64,000 nucleotides of DNA, taken from positions 62,001 through 126,000 of the forward strand of contig NZ_JAQQXR010000009.1 in assembly GCF_028595325.1 (NCBI RefSeq). Direction: 5' to 3'. This DNA comes from Janthinobacterium fluminis. Its GTDB lineage: Bacteria > Pseudomonadota > Gammaproteobacteria > Burkholderiales > Burkholderiaceae_D. The stretch's first letter is position 1, and each line of letters begins with the position of its first letter. Position numbers and translations under genes: made by a program. The notes below the pieces were generated by a model. It was not told where the DNA came from. It was given only the letters and a program-made list of their open reading frames with translations, and made no database searches. Below are positions 1 to 9,063 of the stretch, one piece after another.

Positions 1-263
1 AACAGGTAGTCGACGTCATGGCCGGGCTGTTTGCTGGCGGACAGGATCACCGTCTTGCTGGTGCTGGACGTGGCGCCGCCCATGCCGTCGATCTGCTTGC
101 CGTAGGGGTCGGGGCTGCCGATGACGCGCAACAGCAGCGCGTCGCGCGCCGCGCCCGGCTGCTGCGCGGCCGCCGGTAAATCCTGCAGGCGGAAGAACAC
201 GCCCTTGCTGGTGCCGCCGCGCATATAGGTGGCGGGAATTTTGATTTGCGGAATATGGGCCAT
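1..263 (-). CDS. prpF: 2-methylaconitate cis-trans isomerase PrpF (partial)
   Basis: Only the N-terminal ~87 residues lie in the window; the gene runs off the left edge. The visible start (MAHIPQIKIPATYMRGGTSK) carries the RGGTSKG motif near the N-terminus and the DPYGKQIDGMGG stretch, both typical of the PrpF family. PrpF works with AcnD to convert 2-methylcitrate to 2-methylisocitrate through 2-methylaconitate. It follows acnD by 69 bp on the same strand, so it is the fourth gene of the prp operon. An AGGAA purine run sits about 10 bases before the ATG. Confidence 0.9.
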   Translation of the reverse strand, partial: MAHIPQIKIPATYMRGGTSKGVFFRLQDLPAAAQQPGAARDALLLRVIGSPDPYGKQIDGMGGATSSTSKTVILSASKQPGHDVDYL

Positions 264-332
264 GGAATAAGTTCCTGGAAAGGCCGGACGCCGCGTCGCC
301 GCGGCGTCCGGCATTGCGCCGGATGGGCGCTG

Positions 333-2933
333 TTAGGCGGCCTTGGCCGCGGTCGACGCCAGGAAGTCCTGGGCGAAGCGCTGCAGCACGCCGCCCGCTT
401 CGTAGATCGACACCTCTTCGGCCGTGTCGAGGCGGCAGATCACGGGCACGTCGAGCCGTTCGCCGCTCTTGCGGTGGATGACCAGCGTCAGCGTGGCGCG
501 CGGCGCCCGCTCGCCCAGCACGTCGAAGGTTTCACTGCCGTCGATCTGCAGGGTGAGGCGGTTCACGCCCGGCATGAACTCCAGCGGCAGCACGCCCATG
601 CCGACCAGATTGGTGCGGTGGATGCGCTCGAACCCTTCGGCCGCGATGGCTTCGACGCCGGCCAGGCGCACGCCCTTGGCGGCCCAGTCGCGCGAGGAAC
701 CCTGGCCGTAGTCGGCCCCGGCGATGATGATCAGCGGCTGCTTGCGGGCCATATAGGTTTCGATGGCTTCCCACATGCGCGTCACCTTGCCCTCCGGTTC
801 GACGCGGGCCAGCGAGCCGGCCTTGACCTTGCCGTCCTCGCGCACCATTTCATTTTTCAGCGTCGGGTTGGCGAAGGTGGCGCGCTGGGCCGTCAAGTGG
901 TCGCCCCGGTGCGTCGCGTAGGAGTTGAAGTCCTCCTCCGGCAGGCCCATCTTCGCCAGGTACTCGCCGGCGGCGCTGTCGAGCATGATGGCGTTCGACG
1001 GCGACAGGTGGTCGGTGGTGATGTTGTCGCCCAGCACGGCCAGCGGCCGCATGCCCTTCAGCGGCCGGGCGCCGGCCAGCGCGCCCTCCCAGTACGGCGG
1101 ACGGCGGATATAGGTGGTTTGCGGGCGCCAGTCGTACAGCGGGCTGACCTTCTCGCCATCGTCTTCCTGCCGGGCGAACATCGGAATGTAGACCTTGCGG
1201 AACTGCTCAGGCTTGACGCTGGCGGCGACAATCGCGTCGATTTCCGCGTCGGACGGCCAGATGTCCTTCAGCGTCACCGGATGGCCGTCGGCGTCGATGC
1301 CGAGCACGTCCTTTTCGATGTCGAAGCGGATCGTGCCGGCGATCGCGTAGGCCACCACCAGCGGCGGCGAAGCCAGGAAAGCCTGCTTGGCGTAGGGGTG
1401 GATGCGGCCGTCGAAGTTGCGGTTACCGGAAAGCACGGCGGTGGCGTACAGGTCGCGCGCCACCACCTCTTGCTGGATCACCGGGTCGAGCGCGCCGGAC
1501 ATGCCGTTGCACGAGGTGCAGGCATACGCCACCACGCCGAAGCCCAGTTGCTCCAACTCCGGCAGCAGGCCGGCCTCCTCCAGATACAGCGTCACCGTCT
1601 TGGAACCGGGCGCCAGCGAGCTTTTCACCCAGGGCTTGCGGCTCAGGCCGCGCCGGTTGGCGTTGCGCGCCAGCAGGCCGGCGGCGACCATATTGCGCGG
1701 GTTGTTGGTGTTGGTGCAACTGGTGATGGCGGCGATGATGACGGCGCCGTCCGGCATGCGGCCCGGCTCGTTCTCGACCTTGCCGCTGATGCCGCGCGCG
1801 GCCAGCTCCGAGGTCGGCACGCGGTTGTGCGGATTGGAGGGGCCGGCGATGGTGCGCACCACGGTGGACAAGTCGAAGCTCAGCACGCGCTCGTACTCGG
1901 CGCCCTTCAGGCTGTCGGCCCACAGCCCCGTGCGGCGGGCGTAGAGTTCCACCAGCTTGACCAGCTCGTCATCGCGGCCGGTGAGCTTCAGGTACTTGAT
2001 GGTCTGCTCGTCGATATAGAACATCGCGGCGGTGGAGCCGTACTCCGGCGCCATATTCGAAATGGTGGCGCGGTCGCCCAGCGTCAGGTGGGCCGCGCCC
2101 TCGCCGTAAAACTCCAGGTAGGACGACACCACCTTTTGCTTGCGCAGGAACTCGGTCAGCGCCAGCACCGTGTCGGTGGCCGTGATGCCCGGCTGCGGCT
2201 TGCCGCTCAGCTCGACGCCGATGATGTCCGGCAGGCGCATCCAGGAGGCGCGGCCCAGCATCACGCTTTCCGCTTCCAGGCCGCCCACGCCGACGGCGAT
2301 CACGCCCAGCGCGTCCACCATCGGCGTGTGCGAGTCGGTGCCGACCAGCGTGTCCGGGAAGGCCACGCCGCCGGCCGTCTGCACCACCGGCGACATGCGT
2401 TCGAGGTTGATCTGGTGCAGGATGCCGTTGCCCGGCGGGATCACGTCGACGTTCTTGAACGCCTTCTTGGTCCAGTTGATGAAGTCGAAGCGGTCTTCGT
2501 TGCGGCGCTCTTCGATGGCGCGGTTCTTGTCGAAGGCGTCGGCGTCGAAGCCGCCGCACTCGACGGCCAGCGAGTGGTCCACCACCAGTTGCGTCGGCAC
2601 GACCGGGTTGACCAGGGCCGGGTCGCCGCCCTGGGCGGCGATGGCGTCGCGCAGGCCGGCGAGGTCGACCAGCGCGGTCTGGCCGAGGATGTCGTGGCAG
2701 ACGACGCGGGCCGGGAACCAGGGGAAGTCGAGGTCGCGGCGCCGCTCGATGAGCTGGCTCAGCGATGCGTCCAGCGTGGCCGGGTCGCAGCGGCGCACCA
2801 GATTCTCGGCCAGCACGCGCGAGGTGTAGGGCAGCTTGTCGTAGGCGCCTGGCGCGATCGCGTCGACGGCGCCGCGCGCGTCGAAGTAATCGAGCTGGGT
2901 GCCCGGCAGGGGTTTGCGGTTTAAGAGGTTCAT
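333..2933 (-). CDS. acnD: Fe/S-dependent 2-methylisocitrate dehydratase AcnD
   Basis: An 866-residue aconitase-superfamily enzyme of the AcnD type, which dehydrates 2-methylcitrate to 2-methylaconitate in the 2-methylcitrate cycle. The three 4Fe-4S ligands are visible: Cys406 in SCTNT and Cys472/Cys475 in ACTSC. The VVDHS substrate motif lies near residue 118, and the C-terminal swivel domain has GADYGQGSSRDWAAKG. It sits between prpC and prpF, which separates it from housekeeping AcnA/AcnB. The ATG lacks a strong Shine-Dalgarno, so translation may depend partly on flow from prpC 37 bp upstream. Confidence 0.95.
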   Translation of the reverse strand: MNLLNRKPLPGTQLDYFDARGAVDAIAPGAYDKLPYTSRVLAENLVRRCDPATLDASLSQLIERRRDLDFPWFPARVVCHDILGQTALVDLAGLRDAIAAQGGDPALVNPVVPTQLVVDHSLAVECGGFDADAFDKNRAIEERRNEDRFDFINWTKKAFKNVDVIPPGNGILHQINLERMSPVVQTAGGVAFPDTLVGTDSHTPMVDALGVIAVGVGGLEAESVMLGRASWMRLPDIIGVELSGKPQPGITATDTVLALTEFLRKQKVVSSYLEFYGEGAAHLTLGDRATISNMAPEYGSTAAMFYIDEQTIKYLKLTGRDDELVKLVELYARRTGLWADSLKGAEYERVLSFDLSTVVRTIAGPSNPHNRVPTSELAARGISGKVENEPGRMPDGAVIIAAITSCTNTNNPRNMVAAGLLARNANRRGLSRKPWVKSSLAPGSKTVTLYLEEAGLLPELEQLGFGVVAYACTSCNGMSGALDPVIQQEVVARDLYATAVLSGNRNFDGRIHPYAKQAFLASPPLVVAYAIAGTIRFDIEKDVLGIDADGHPVTLKDIWPSDAEIDAIVAASVKPEQFRKVYIPMFARQEDDGEKVSPLYDWRPQTTYIRRPPYWEGALAGARPLKGMRPLAVLGDNITTDHLSPSNAIMLDSAAGEYLAKMGLPEEDFNSYATHRGDHLTAQRATFANPTLKNEMVREDGKVKAGSLARVEPEGKVTRMWEAIETYMARKQPLIIIAGADYGQGSSRDWAAKGVRLAGVEAIAAEGFERIHRTNLVGMGVLPLEFMPGVNRLTLQIDGSETFDVLGERAPRATLTLVIHRKSGERLDVPVICRLDTAEEVSIYEAGGVLQRFAQDFLASTAAKAA

Positions 2934-2970
2934 GGCGTCGTAACGTAAAGGGTGAGGTGCGGGGAAGGCT

Positions 2971-4125
2971 TTACTTGCGCTCGGAAATGGGCACGAACTG
3001 CAGATCTTCCGGCCCCACGTAATTGGCGCTCGGACGGATGATCTTGTTGTCGATGCGTTGCTCGATGATGTGGGCGGCCCAGCCGGAGGTGCGCGAAATC
3101 ACGAACAGCGGCGTGAACATCGCCGTCGGCACGCCCATCATATGGTAGGACACGGCCGAGAACCAGTCCAGGTTGGGGAACATCTTCTTGATGTCCCACA
3201 TCACCGTTTCCAGGCGCTCGGCGATGTCGAACATCTTCATCGAACCGGCTTCCTGCGACAGTTCGCGCGCCACCTCCTTGATGACCTTGTTGCGCGGGTC
3301 GGAGATCGTGTAGACGGGATGGCCGAAGCCGATCACCACCTCCTTGTTGGCGACGCGCTCCTTGATGTCGGCTTCGGCCTCGTCGGCGTTCTCATAGCGT
3401 TTCTGGATCTCGAACGCCGCCTCGTTGGCGCCGCCGTGCTTCGGACCGCGCAGCGCGCCGATCGCGCCCGTGATGGCCGAGTGGATGTCGGAGCCGGTGC
3501 CGGCGATGACGCGGCTGGTGAAGGTGGAGGCGTTGAACTCGTGCTCGGCGTACAGGATCAGCGAGGTGTGCATGGCCTTTTCCCACGACGCCGGCGGCTT
3601 CGCGCCGTGCAGCAGGTGCAGGAAGTGGCCGCCGATCGAGTCGTCGTCCGTTTCCACGTCGATGCGCTTGCCGTTGTGGCTGAAGTGATACCAGTACAGC
3701 AGCATCGAGCCGAACGAGGCCATCAGACGGTCGGCGATGTCGCGCGCGCCCGGCGCGTTGTGGTCGTCCTTTTCCGGCAGCGCGCAGCCGAGCACCGACA
3801 CGCCGGTGCGCATCACGTCCATCGGGTGGGACGCGGCCGGCAGCGCCTCCAGCGCCGCCTTGACGGACAGCGGCAAGCCGCGCAGCGACTTCAGCTTGGC
3901 CTTGTAGCCCTTCAACTCGGCCGCGCTCGGCAGCTTGCCGTGTACCAGCAGGTAGGCGATTTCCTCGAACTCGCAGCTGTCGGCGACGTCCAGGATGTCA
4001 TAGCCGCGGTAGTGCAAATCGTTGCCGGTCTTGCCGACCGAGCACAGCGCCGTGTTACCGGCGGTCACGCCGGACAGGGCGACGGATTTTTTAGGTTTGA
4101 AGCCTGCGGCTGCTTGTACACTCAT
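2971..4125 (-). CDS. prpC: 2-methylcitrate synthase PrpC
   Basis: A 384-residue citrate-synthase-family enzyme that condenses propionyl-CoA with oxaloacetate to 2-methylcitrate. The catalytic residues of the fold are identifiable: His230 in GPKHGGANE, His269 in GFGHPVY and Asp320 in NLDWFS. The family [13 protein letters not shown] segment is near residue 345. The length matches PrpC rather than the longer GltA. The start is preceded by GGGAGAG. Its place between prpB and acnD supports the methylcitrate role. Confidence 0.96.
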   Translation of the reverse strand: MSVQAAAGFKPKKSVALSGVTAGNTALCSVGKTGNDLHYRGYDILDVADSCEFEEIAYLLVHGKLPSAAELKGYKAKLKSLRGLPLSVKAALEALPAASHPMDVMRTGVSVLGCALPEKDDHNAPGARDIADRLMASFGSMLLYWYHFSHNGKRIDVETDDDSIGGHFLHLLHGAKPPASWEKAMHTSLILYAEHEFNASTFTSRVIAGTGSDIHSAITGAIGALRGPKHGGANEAAFEIQKRYENADEAEADIKERVANKEVVIGFGHPVYTISDPRNKVIKEVARELSQEAGSMKMFDIAERLETVMWDIKKMFPNLDWFSAVSYHMMGVPTAMFTPLFVISRTSGWAAHIIEQRIDNKIIRPSANYVGPEDLQFVPISERK

Positions 4126-4151
4126 GTTGCTCTCCCAAGGAAATAGATAAA

Positions 4152-5039
4152 TTACTTTTTCTGCGCCGCGAACAGCGCGTCGAGCTTTTGCTCGAAGGTG
4201 TGATAGTTGATGCGCTCATACAGTTCCATACGCGTCTGCATGGTGTCGACGACGTGTTGCTGCGTGCCGTCGCGGCGGATCGCCGTATAGACGTTCTCGG
4301 CCGCCTTGTTCATCGCGCGGAAGGCCGACAGCGGATACAGCACCAGGCCGACGTCGGCGCCCCGCAACTCCTCGGTGGTGAACAGCGGCGTCGCGCCGAA
4401 CTCGGTGATGTTGGCCAGCACCGGCACCTTGACGGCCTTGGCGAACTGCGCGTACATCGCCAGGTCGGTGATGGCTTCCGGGAAAATCATGTCGGCGCCC
4501 GCTTCGACGCAGGCGATGGCGCGCTCCAGCGCCGCATCGAGGCCCTCGACGGCGAGCGCATCGGTGCGCGCCATGATGACGAACTGCGCGTCGGTGCGGG
4601 CGTCGACGGCGGCCTTGATGCGGTCGACCATCTCCTGCTTGCCGACGATTTCCTTGCCCGGCCGGTGGCCGCAGCGCTTGGCGCCGACCTGGTCTTCGAT
4701 ATGCAACGCGGCGGCGCCAGCCTTGATCATCGACTTGACGGTGCGGGCGACATTGAAGGCGGACGCGCCGAAGCCGGTGTCGGCGTCGACCAGCAGCGGC
4801 AGGTCGCACACGTCGGTGATGCGGCGCACGTCGGTCAATACGTCGTCCAGGTTCGAAATACCCAGGTCGGGCAGGCCGAGCGAGCCGGCGGCGACGCCGC
4901 CGCCGGACAGGTAGATGGCCTTGAAACCGGCCCGTTTCGCCAGCAAGGCGTGGTTCGCGTTGATCGCCCCGACCACTTGCAGCGGGGATTCTTCTTGCAC
5001 GGCCTTGCGAAATGCGGCGCCTGCGGAGGTTTGGCTCAT
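4152..5039 (-). CDS. prpB: 2-methylisocitrate lyase PrpB
   Basis: A 295-residue member of the isocitrate lyase/PEP mutase superfamily that cleaves 2-methylisocitrate to pyruvate and succinate. The active-site loop is present as KRCGHRPGK (residues 121-129, Cys123), and the Mg-binding DADTGFG is at 85-91. [16 protein letters not shown] at 45-60 is the usual N-terminal signature. It is the first gene of the prp operon, preceded by a strong AAGGTGA ribosome site and the sigma-54 promoter at 5093-5108. PrpC follows after 26 bp. Confidence 0.97.
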   Translation of the reverse strand: MSQTSAGAAFRKAVQEESPLQVVGAINANHALLAKRAGFKAIYLSGGGVAAGSLGLPDLGISNLDDVLTDVRRITDVCDLPLLVDADTGFGASAFNVARTVKSMIKAGAAALHIEDQVGAKRCGHRPGKEIVGKQEMVDRIKAAVDARTDAQFVIMARTDALAVEGLDAALERAIACVEAGADMIFPEAITDLAMYAQFAKAVKVPVLANITEFGATPLFTTEELRGADVGLVLYPLSAFRAMNKAAENVYTAIRRDGTQQHVVDTMQTRMELYERINYHTFEQKLDALFAAQKK

Positions 5040-5092
5040 GTCTTCACCTTATGGTTGCATTGTGTTGCGTGGATGAGAATTGAATAGGATAT

Positions 5093-5108
5093 TGCAAGCA
5101 CCGTGCCA
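5093..5108 (-). promoter_or_regulatory. sigma-54 promoter of prpBC-acnD-prpF
   Basis: On the minus strand the sequence reads TGGCACG-GTGC-TTGCA, matching the -24/-12 sigma-54 consensus (TGGCACG-N4-TTGC) exactly, with GG and GC in place. It lies 54-69 bases upstream of the prpB start and points into the operon. A sigma-54 promoter needs an activator bound upstream; the palindrome cluster about 110-170 bp further out is the obvious site. PrpR-type sigma-54 activation of prp operons is known in enterics. Confidence 0.85.
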
Positions 5109-5214
5109 CCTCGCCCCGCGCCGCGCTGGCGTGCGCCGATCCTTGCCGAATTTACTTCATAATCAAAGACTTAATTCCACAATCATCAAGATGGATCAAT
5201 TTTCATCAAAAAAA

Positions 5215-5277
5215 TGTTTCATGAAAAACGTTTCAATGTGTGTTTCACATTGAAACACAAAAACGTTTCATGAAACA
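5215..5277. promoter_or_regulatory. cluster of GTTTCA/TGAAAC palindromes, probable activator (PrpR-type) sites
   Basis: Three palindromes lie in 63 bp: GTTTCATGAAAA (5216-5227), GTGTTTCA-CAT-TGAAACAC (5240-5258, perfect arms) and GTTTCATGAAAC (5265-5276, perfect). Extra half-sites lie between them, and the whole block is close to one large inverted repeat. Centres are about 27 and 21 bp apart, near whole helical turns. The distance to the sigma-54 promoter suits an enhancer-binding protein. Assignment to PrpR is inference; no prpR gene is visible in the window. Confidence 0.65.
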
Positions 5278-5290
5278 GTTCGGGCAACAC

Positions 5291-6187
5291 ATGGGCAACA
5301 TCTACATCGGCATTTCCGGTTGGCGCTACCCGCCGTGGCGGGGCGTGTTCTATCCGCGGGGGCTGAAGCAGGCGCACGAACTGGAATACGCCTCGCGGGC
5401 GCTGCCGACAATCGAGATCAACGGCTCGTTTTACGCCCTGCAGCGGCCGCACAGCTATGCCGCTTGGTACGCGGCGACGCCGGCCGATTTCATCTTCAGC
5501 CACAAGGGCAACCGCTTCATCACCCACATCCAGCGCCTGCGCAACGTCGAAGTGCCGCTGGCCAATGTGTTTGCGTCCGGCGTACTCAAGTTGCGCGAAA
5601 AGCTTGGGCCTTTCCTGTGGCAATTCCCGCCCAGCTTCCGCTACGACGCCGAACTGGTCGAACATTTTTTCCGGCTGCTGCCCCAGGACAGCGAGCAAGC
5701 GCTGCTACTGGCCCGCCATTGCGATCCACGCATGCTCGGCCGCAGCGAGCTGGCCATCGACGGCAAGCGGACGCTGCGGCACGCGATGGAGATACGCCAC
5801 GACAGCTTTGCCGATCCCTCATTCGTGGCGCTGCTGCGCAAATACCATGTGGCGCTGGTGGTGGCGGACACGGCGGGAAAATGGCCGGACTATGCGGACG
5901 TGACGGCGGACTTCATGTATCTGCGCCTGCACGGCGACAAGGAACTGTATGCAAGCGGCTATACCGACGCGGCGTTGGCGCGCTGGGCCGACCGGATTGC
6001 TCTCTGGCACGCCGGAGCGCAGCCGGCGGACGCACGCCGCATCAGCGACAGCGAGCCGGCGCGGCATGCCAGCCGCGATGTATTCTGCTATTTCGATAAC
6101 GACATCAAGGTCAAGGCGCCGTTCGACGCCTGGCGCCTGATAGAAAAACTGGGATTGGCGAACGGCTTGGCGCCCCTCGTCATATGA
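5291..6187 (+). CDS. DUF72 domain protein (YecE-like)
   Basis: A 298-residue DUF72 protein with a TIM-barrel-like fold. The N-terminal IYIGISGWRYPPWRG, the EINGSFYALQ and FSHKGNRFITH segments, and the late YLRLHGDKELY motif are characteristic of the family. Its biochemical role is not established. The start is uncertain: in-frame GTG 5240 and ATG 5270 also exist but lie inside the palindrome cluster, and ATG 5291 gives the usual family N-terminus. None of the starts has a good ribosome site. It is divergent from prpB, where prpR might have been expected. Confidence 0.85.
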   Translation: MGNIYIGISGWRYPPWRGVFYPRGLKQAHELEYASRALPTIEINGSFYALQRPHSYAAWYAATPADFIFSHKGNRFITHIQRLRNVEVPLANVFASGVLKLREKLGPFLWQFPPSFRYDAELVEHFFRLLPQDSEQALLLARHCDPRMLGRSELAIDGKRTLRHAMEIRHDSFADPSFVALLRKYHVALVVADTAGKWPDYADVTADFMYLRLHGDKELYASGYTDAALARWADRIALWHAGAQPADARRISDSEPARHASRDVFCYFDNDIKVKAPFDAWRLIEKLGLANGLAPLVI

Positions 6188-6199
6188 GCGCAGGCCCGC

Positions 6200-6784
6200 T
6201 TAGCGCAAGACTGGCACTGTTGGCCGCGAAGCGGGATACGCGGCGGCCGTGTGCGGCGCCACGGCGGATGGCGCCTTGAGCAAGTTGTACATGGCGATTT
6301 GCGTGCTCGTCGACGACAGAAACAAGGCAATCGCCACGCCCACCACCCAAGTCCGCATCTTGCTGAACTCACTGTGCATTTCAGCTTTCGTTACCAGACT
6401 CGGCAAGATATCATCAAATCTCTGCCTCAATTCGGCCAACGCCGTGTTCGTCTTCAGTAACTCTTGATGCATTTCCTGCCGCAACTCGGCCATATCGGTC
6501 TTCATCGTCAATCGCAACTGATCCAATTCCCGCATCAGCTCATGCTTCAACTCGGCCATATCGGTCTTCGTCGCCAATCGCAGTTGGTCCAATTTTTGCA
6601 GCAGCTCATGCTTCAGCTCTGCCATGTCGATTTTTGTCGCCAATCGCAGTTGGTCCAATTCCTGCATCAGCTCATGCTTCAGCTCGGCCAAATCGGTTTT
6701 TGTCGCATAGTTCGACTTAATCACGGCAACATCAGTCCTGATGGCAGTGAGCTCCTCTTCCAGCACGAATAGGCGCGATTCCAT
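6200..6784 (-). CDS. coiled-coil repeat protein with C-terminal membrane segment
   Basis: A 194-residue protein of unknown function. It begins MESRLFVLEEEL, continues into about four 22-residue repeats of the form ATKTDLAELKHELMQELDQ, and ends with a hydrophobic segment (TWVVGVAIALFLSS) that could anchor it in the membrane. The repeats are heptad-like and predict a long coiled coil. It resembles the loose group of DUF1640-like small coiled-coil membrane proteins. An upstream in-frame start at 6859 would add 25 residues; 6784 is preferred because MESRL is the common family N-terminus. Ribosome-site evidence is weak for both. Confidence 0.6.
   Translation of the reverse strand: MESRLFVLEEELTAIRTDVAVIKSNYATKTDLAELKHELMQELDQLRLATKIDMAELKHELLQKLDQLRLATKTDMAELKHELMRELDQLRLTMKTDMAELRQEMHQELLKTNTALAELRQRFDDILPSLVTKAEMHSEFSKMRTWVVGVAIALFLSSTSTQIAMYNLLKAPSAVAPHTAAAYPASRPTVPVLR
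6443..6706. repeat. four imperfect 66-bp tandem repeats inside the coiled-coil gene
   Basis: Four consecutive 66-bp units encode 22-residue repeats beginning ATK(T/I)D(L/M)AELKHEL. The first three are very similar at DNA level and the fourth has diverged (TMKTDMAELRQEM). The 66-bp period is in frame, so unit loss or gain by slippage would keep the reading frame and lengthen or shorten the coiled coil. Confidence 0.8.
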
Positions 6785-6892
6785 AGCGTTTATGATTGTC
6801 CGCTCGGCGGCCTTTGTCAATTCGCCCCGTCCGACGCCGACTATACATAGCGCAAGCAATACCGTTTTCTGCCGCCGAAAATGGCTGCAGGC

Positions 6893-8845
6893 TTAAAACC
6901 GGCTGTTCAGTTTGACGAAAAAGGTGCGGCCCAGCTGGCTGCGATTGGCGATGTCCGTGAATTCCCCGTGGCCGGGTCCGAACAGGTTTTGGCCGCTGAT
7001 CGACAGTTCCAGATCAGGCCGCGGCGTCCAGCCGAAGTGCATGTCGAGCGCCGTGTAGGCCGGCACATCCGGCACGGTCAAGGCGGCCACGCGGCGCAGC
7101 GCCACGTCCAGTTCAGTGTGCCGCGACATTTGCCAGGACGAGCGCAAGGACCAGGTGTGGGCCGGATCGCGGCCGACCTTCTTCACGGAAGCGGCGGTAT
7201 CGATGCTGCCCGGTTTCAGCGCCAGCGTTTCCTTCAGCGCCGTATAGGCGGCGCTGAGGCGCCAGTCGGCGGCGGCCTGGAAACTGCCCCACAGTTCGAT
7301 GCCACTGGTCGCCCCTTTCATGCCATTGCCGAAATACACTTGAATCGGCCGGCGGTTCGGCACCAGCTCCTGCGTGTGCAACTGGTCGTACAGCGCGCGA
7401 TAGGTATTGACGGAGAAAGACAAGCGCGACGACACCTGGCTGCGGTAGCCAAGCTCAAACACGTCGGCCAGCTCCGACTCGAAATTGGCGCCGCCGTTGA
7501 GCAGGAACGGCGGCTTGCCCGGCACGAAGGTCTCGCGGTCCAGTCGCGACGGCGCGCGCACCGTGCGCGAGACGGCGCCCCACAACAGCGTGTCGGGCGC
7601 GAGCTTCCAGGCCAGGCGGGCGTTGGGCAGCCGTTCCATGCCCGTGTAGCCGTTGCGTTCCAGGCGCAGCCCCAGCGTCAGGCGCAACGCCGGCGTCAAG
7701 CGCACCTCGTCCTGTACAAACAGGCTGGACCAGCTTTGCCTGTCGTCGGCGGGCAGAAAAGCAAAATAGACGCTGTTCGTCAGGTGGTCCTGCGCATGGC
7801 GGTACTGGCCGCCCAGCACCAGCTGGTGCCGGCCCAGCGGCGCGAACTGATACTGCGCCTGCACATCGACGATGTCGAGCTTTTCGGCGAAGGTCGGCGG
7901 CACGGTGCGTTCGCTGCGGTCGTAATACGCCTGCGCGCTGAGGGTGGCGCCGCCGTCCAGCGCGCGGCTCCAGTGCGCCATCAGGTTGGCGCCGGCAATC
8001 TCGATGCGGCCCAGATCGAGCTTGAGGCCGTTCAGCGCGATGCTGCCCGGCTTGGGCTGCCCCTCCAGTCCGCGATAGACGTCGCCCTGGACATTGAAGC
8101 GGTCGGCGCCGCGCCCCCAGTCGGCGCGAAAACCCAACTGCGCCTTGTGCCAGGCATCGTCCACCGGCGCGCCGCTGGCGTTCTCGGTGCGGCGCTCGTC
8201 GAAAGCCTTGGCGTACACGCGGTAGGCGCCGTCGCCGCCGAAACTGCCGCCGTAGCGCACGCTGGCGTCGCGCAAGCGCGTGCCGGCCCCGGCCGACAGC
8301 AAACCGCCCTGCGTGGCCTGGGCCGGCCGGGTGATGACGTTGATGACGCCGTTGACGGCATTGGTGCCCCACAGCGTGCCGCCCGGCCCGCTGATGACCT
8401 CGATGCGCTCGATGTCGTCCAGCGCAAGGTCCTGGGCGTCCCAGAACACGCCCGCGAACAGCGGCGTGTAGACCGAGCGGCCGTCGATCAGCACCAGCAG
8501 CTTGTTGCCGTCGCTGCCGGCGAAGCCGCGCGCGCTCACCGTGTAGCCGCTGGCGCTGACCTGGTTCACCTGCAGATTGGGCGCCAGGCGCAGGGCTTCG
8601 CGCAGGCTGGCCGCGCCGCTGCGGCGGATATCGGCGGCGTCGATGACAAACACGGCGGCGGGCGCGTCGGCCAGCCGTTCGGCCCGTTTCGACACCGAGG
8701 TGATTTTGACGTTGCCCAACTCTTCGAGCGACATGCCGGCAAAGTTGTCGGCATCCATGGCCGCCGCCGACAGCGCGCTCAAACCGAGCGCGGCGCCGGC
8801 CAGTGCCGGACGCCAGGCGGGAAAATGCTGCGCGCTGCGGTGCAT
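6893..8845 (-). CDS. TonB-dependent outer-membrane receptor
   Basis: A 650-residue TonB-dependent receptor. The signal-peptide-like N-terminus leads into MSLEELGNVKITSVSKR, a TonB-box region common in this receptor class. The plug domain follows with VFVIDAADIRRSG, GFAGSDGNKLLVLIDGRS and IEVISGPGGTLWG, then a beta-barrel closing with FVKLNSRF (terminal Phe). The substrate is not apparent; no siderophore or vitamin gene is adjacent. An upstream in-frame start (8953) would put 36 non-signal residues ahead of the signal peptide, so 8845 is preferred. Confidence 0.88.
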   Translation of the reverse strand: MHRSAQHFPAWRPALAGAALGLSALSAAAMDADNFAGMSLEELGNVKITSVSKRAERLADAPAAVFVIDAADIRRSGAASLREALRLAPNLQVNQVSASGYTVSARGFAGSDGNKLLVLIDGRSVYTPLFAGVFWDAQDLALDDIERIEVISGPGGTLWGTNAVNGVINVITRPAQATQGGLLSAGAGTRLRDASVRYGGSFGGDGAYRVYAKAFDERRTENASGAPVDDAWHKAQLGFRADWGRGADRFNVQGDVYRGLEGQPKPGSIALNGLKLDLGRIEIAGANLMAHWSRALDGGATLSAQAYYDRSERTVPPTFAEKLDIVDVQAQYQFAPLGRHQLVLGGQYRHAQDHLTNSVYFAFLPADDRQSWSSLFVQDEVRLTPALRLTLGLRLERNGYTGMERLPNARLAWKLAPDTLLWGAVSRTVRAPSRLDRETFVPGKPPFLLNGGANFESELADVFELGYRSQVSSRLSFSVNTYRALYDQLHTQELVPNRRPIQVYFGNGMKGATSGIELWGSFQAAADWRLSAAYTALKETLALKPGSIDTAASVKKVGRDPAHTWSLRSSWQMSRHTELDVALRRVAALTVPDVPAYTALDMHFGWTPRPDLELSISGQNLFGPGHGEFTDIANRSQLGRTFFVKLNSRF

Positions 8846-9019
8846 GTCGATGATGGCGGCCTCGAAATGGTAAGCGGATTTTCTGTCGCTTAAGAATGAG
8901 TCAGTCTTTGACAATTTGCAAGAAAAACCGATGGGGAACGGGTGCCGGGCCACGGCTGAGTGTCAGCGAACCAACAATTATCATGCAGGCGAAACAGTCT
9001 GGCCCGGACACATTTCCAA

Positions 9020-9025
9020 TATAAT
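9020..9025 (+). promoter_or_regulatory. probable -10 element for the peptidase/hydrolase gene
   Basis: A perfect TATAAT hexamer lies 38 bases upstream of the ATG at 9064, in an AT-rich island (AATATAATAATATTGAC). No good -35 hexamer is visible at 16-18 bp, so it may be activator-dependent or simply fortuitous. The rest of the 218-bp divergent spacer to the TonB receptor shows no other clear signal. Confidence 0.4.
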
Positions 9026-9063
9026 AATATTGACAAAACATGCAGCGAGCGAAAGGAAACCAC

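Noticed and set aside
246..2924. 892-residue open frame antisense to acnD
   Set aside because: High GC third positions keep the complementary frame open; its protein is Arg/His/Val/Gly-rich with no family motif, while acnD on the other strand has all Fe-S ligands.
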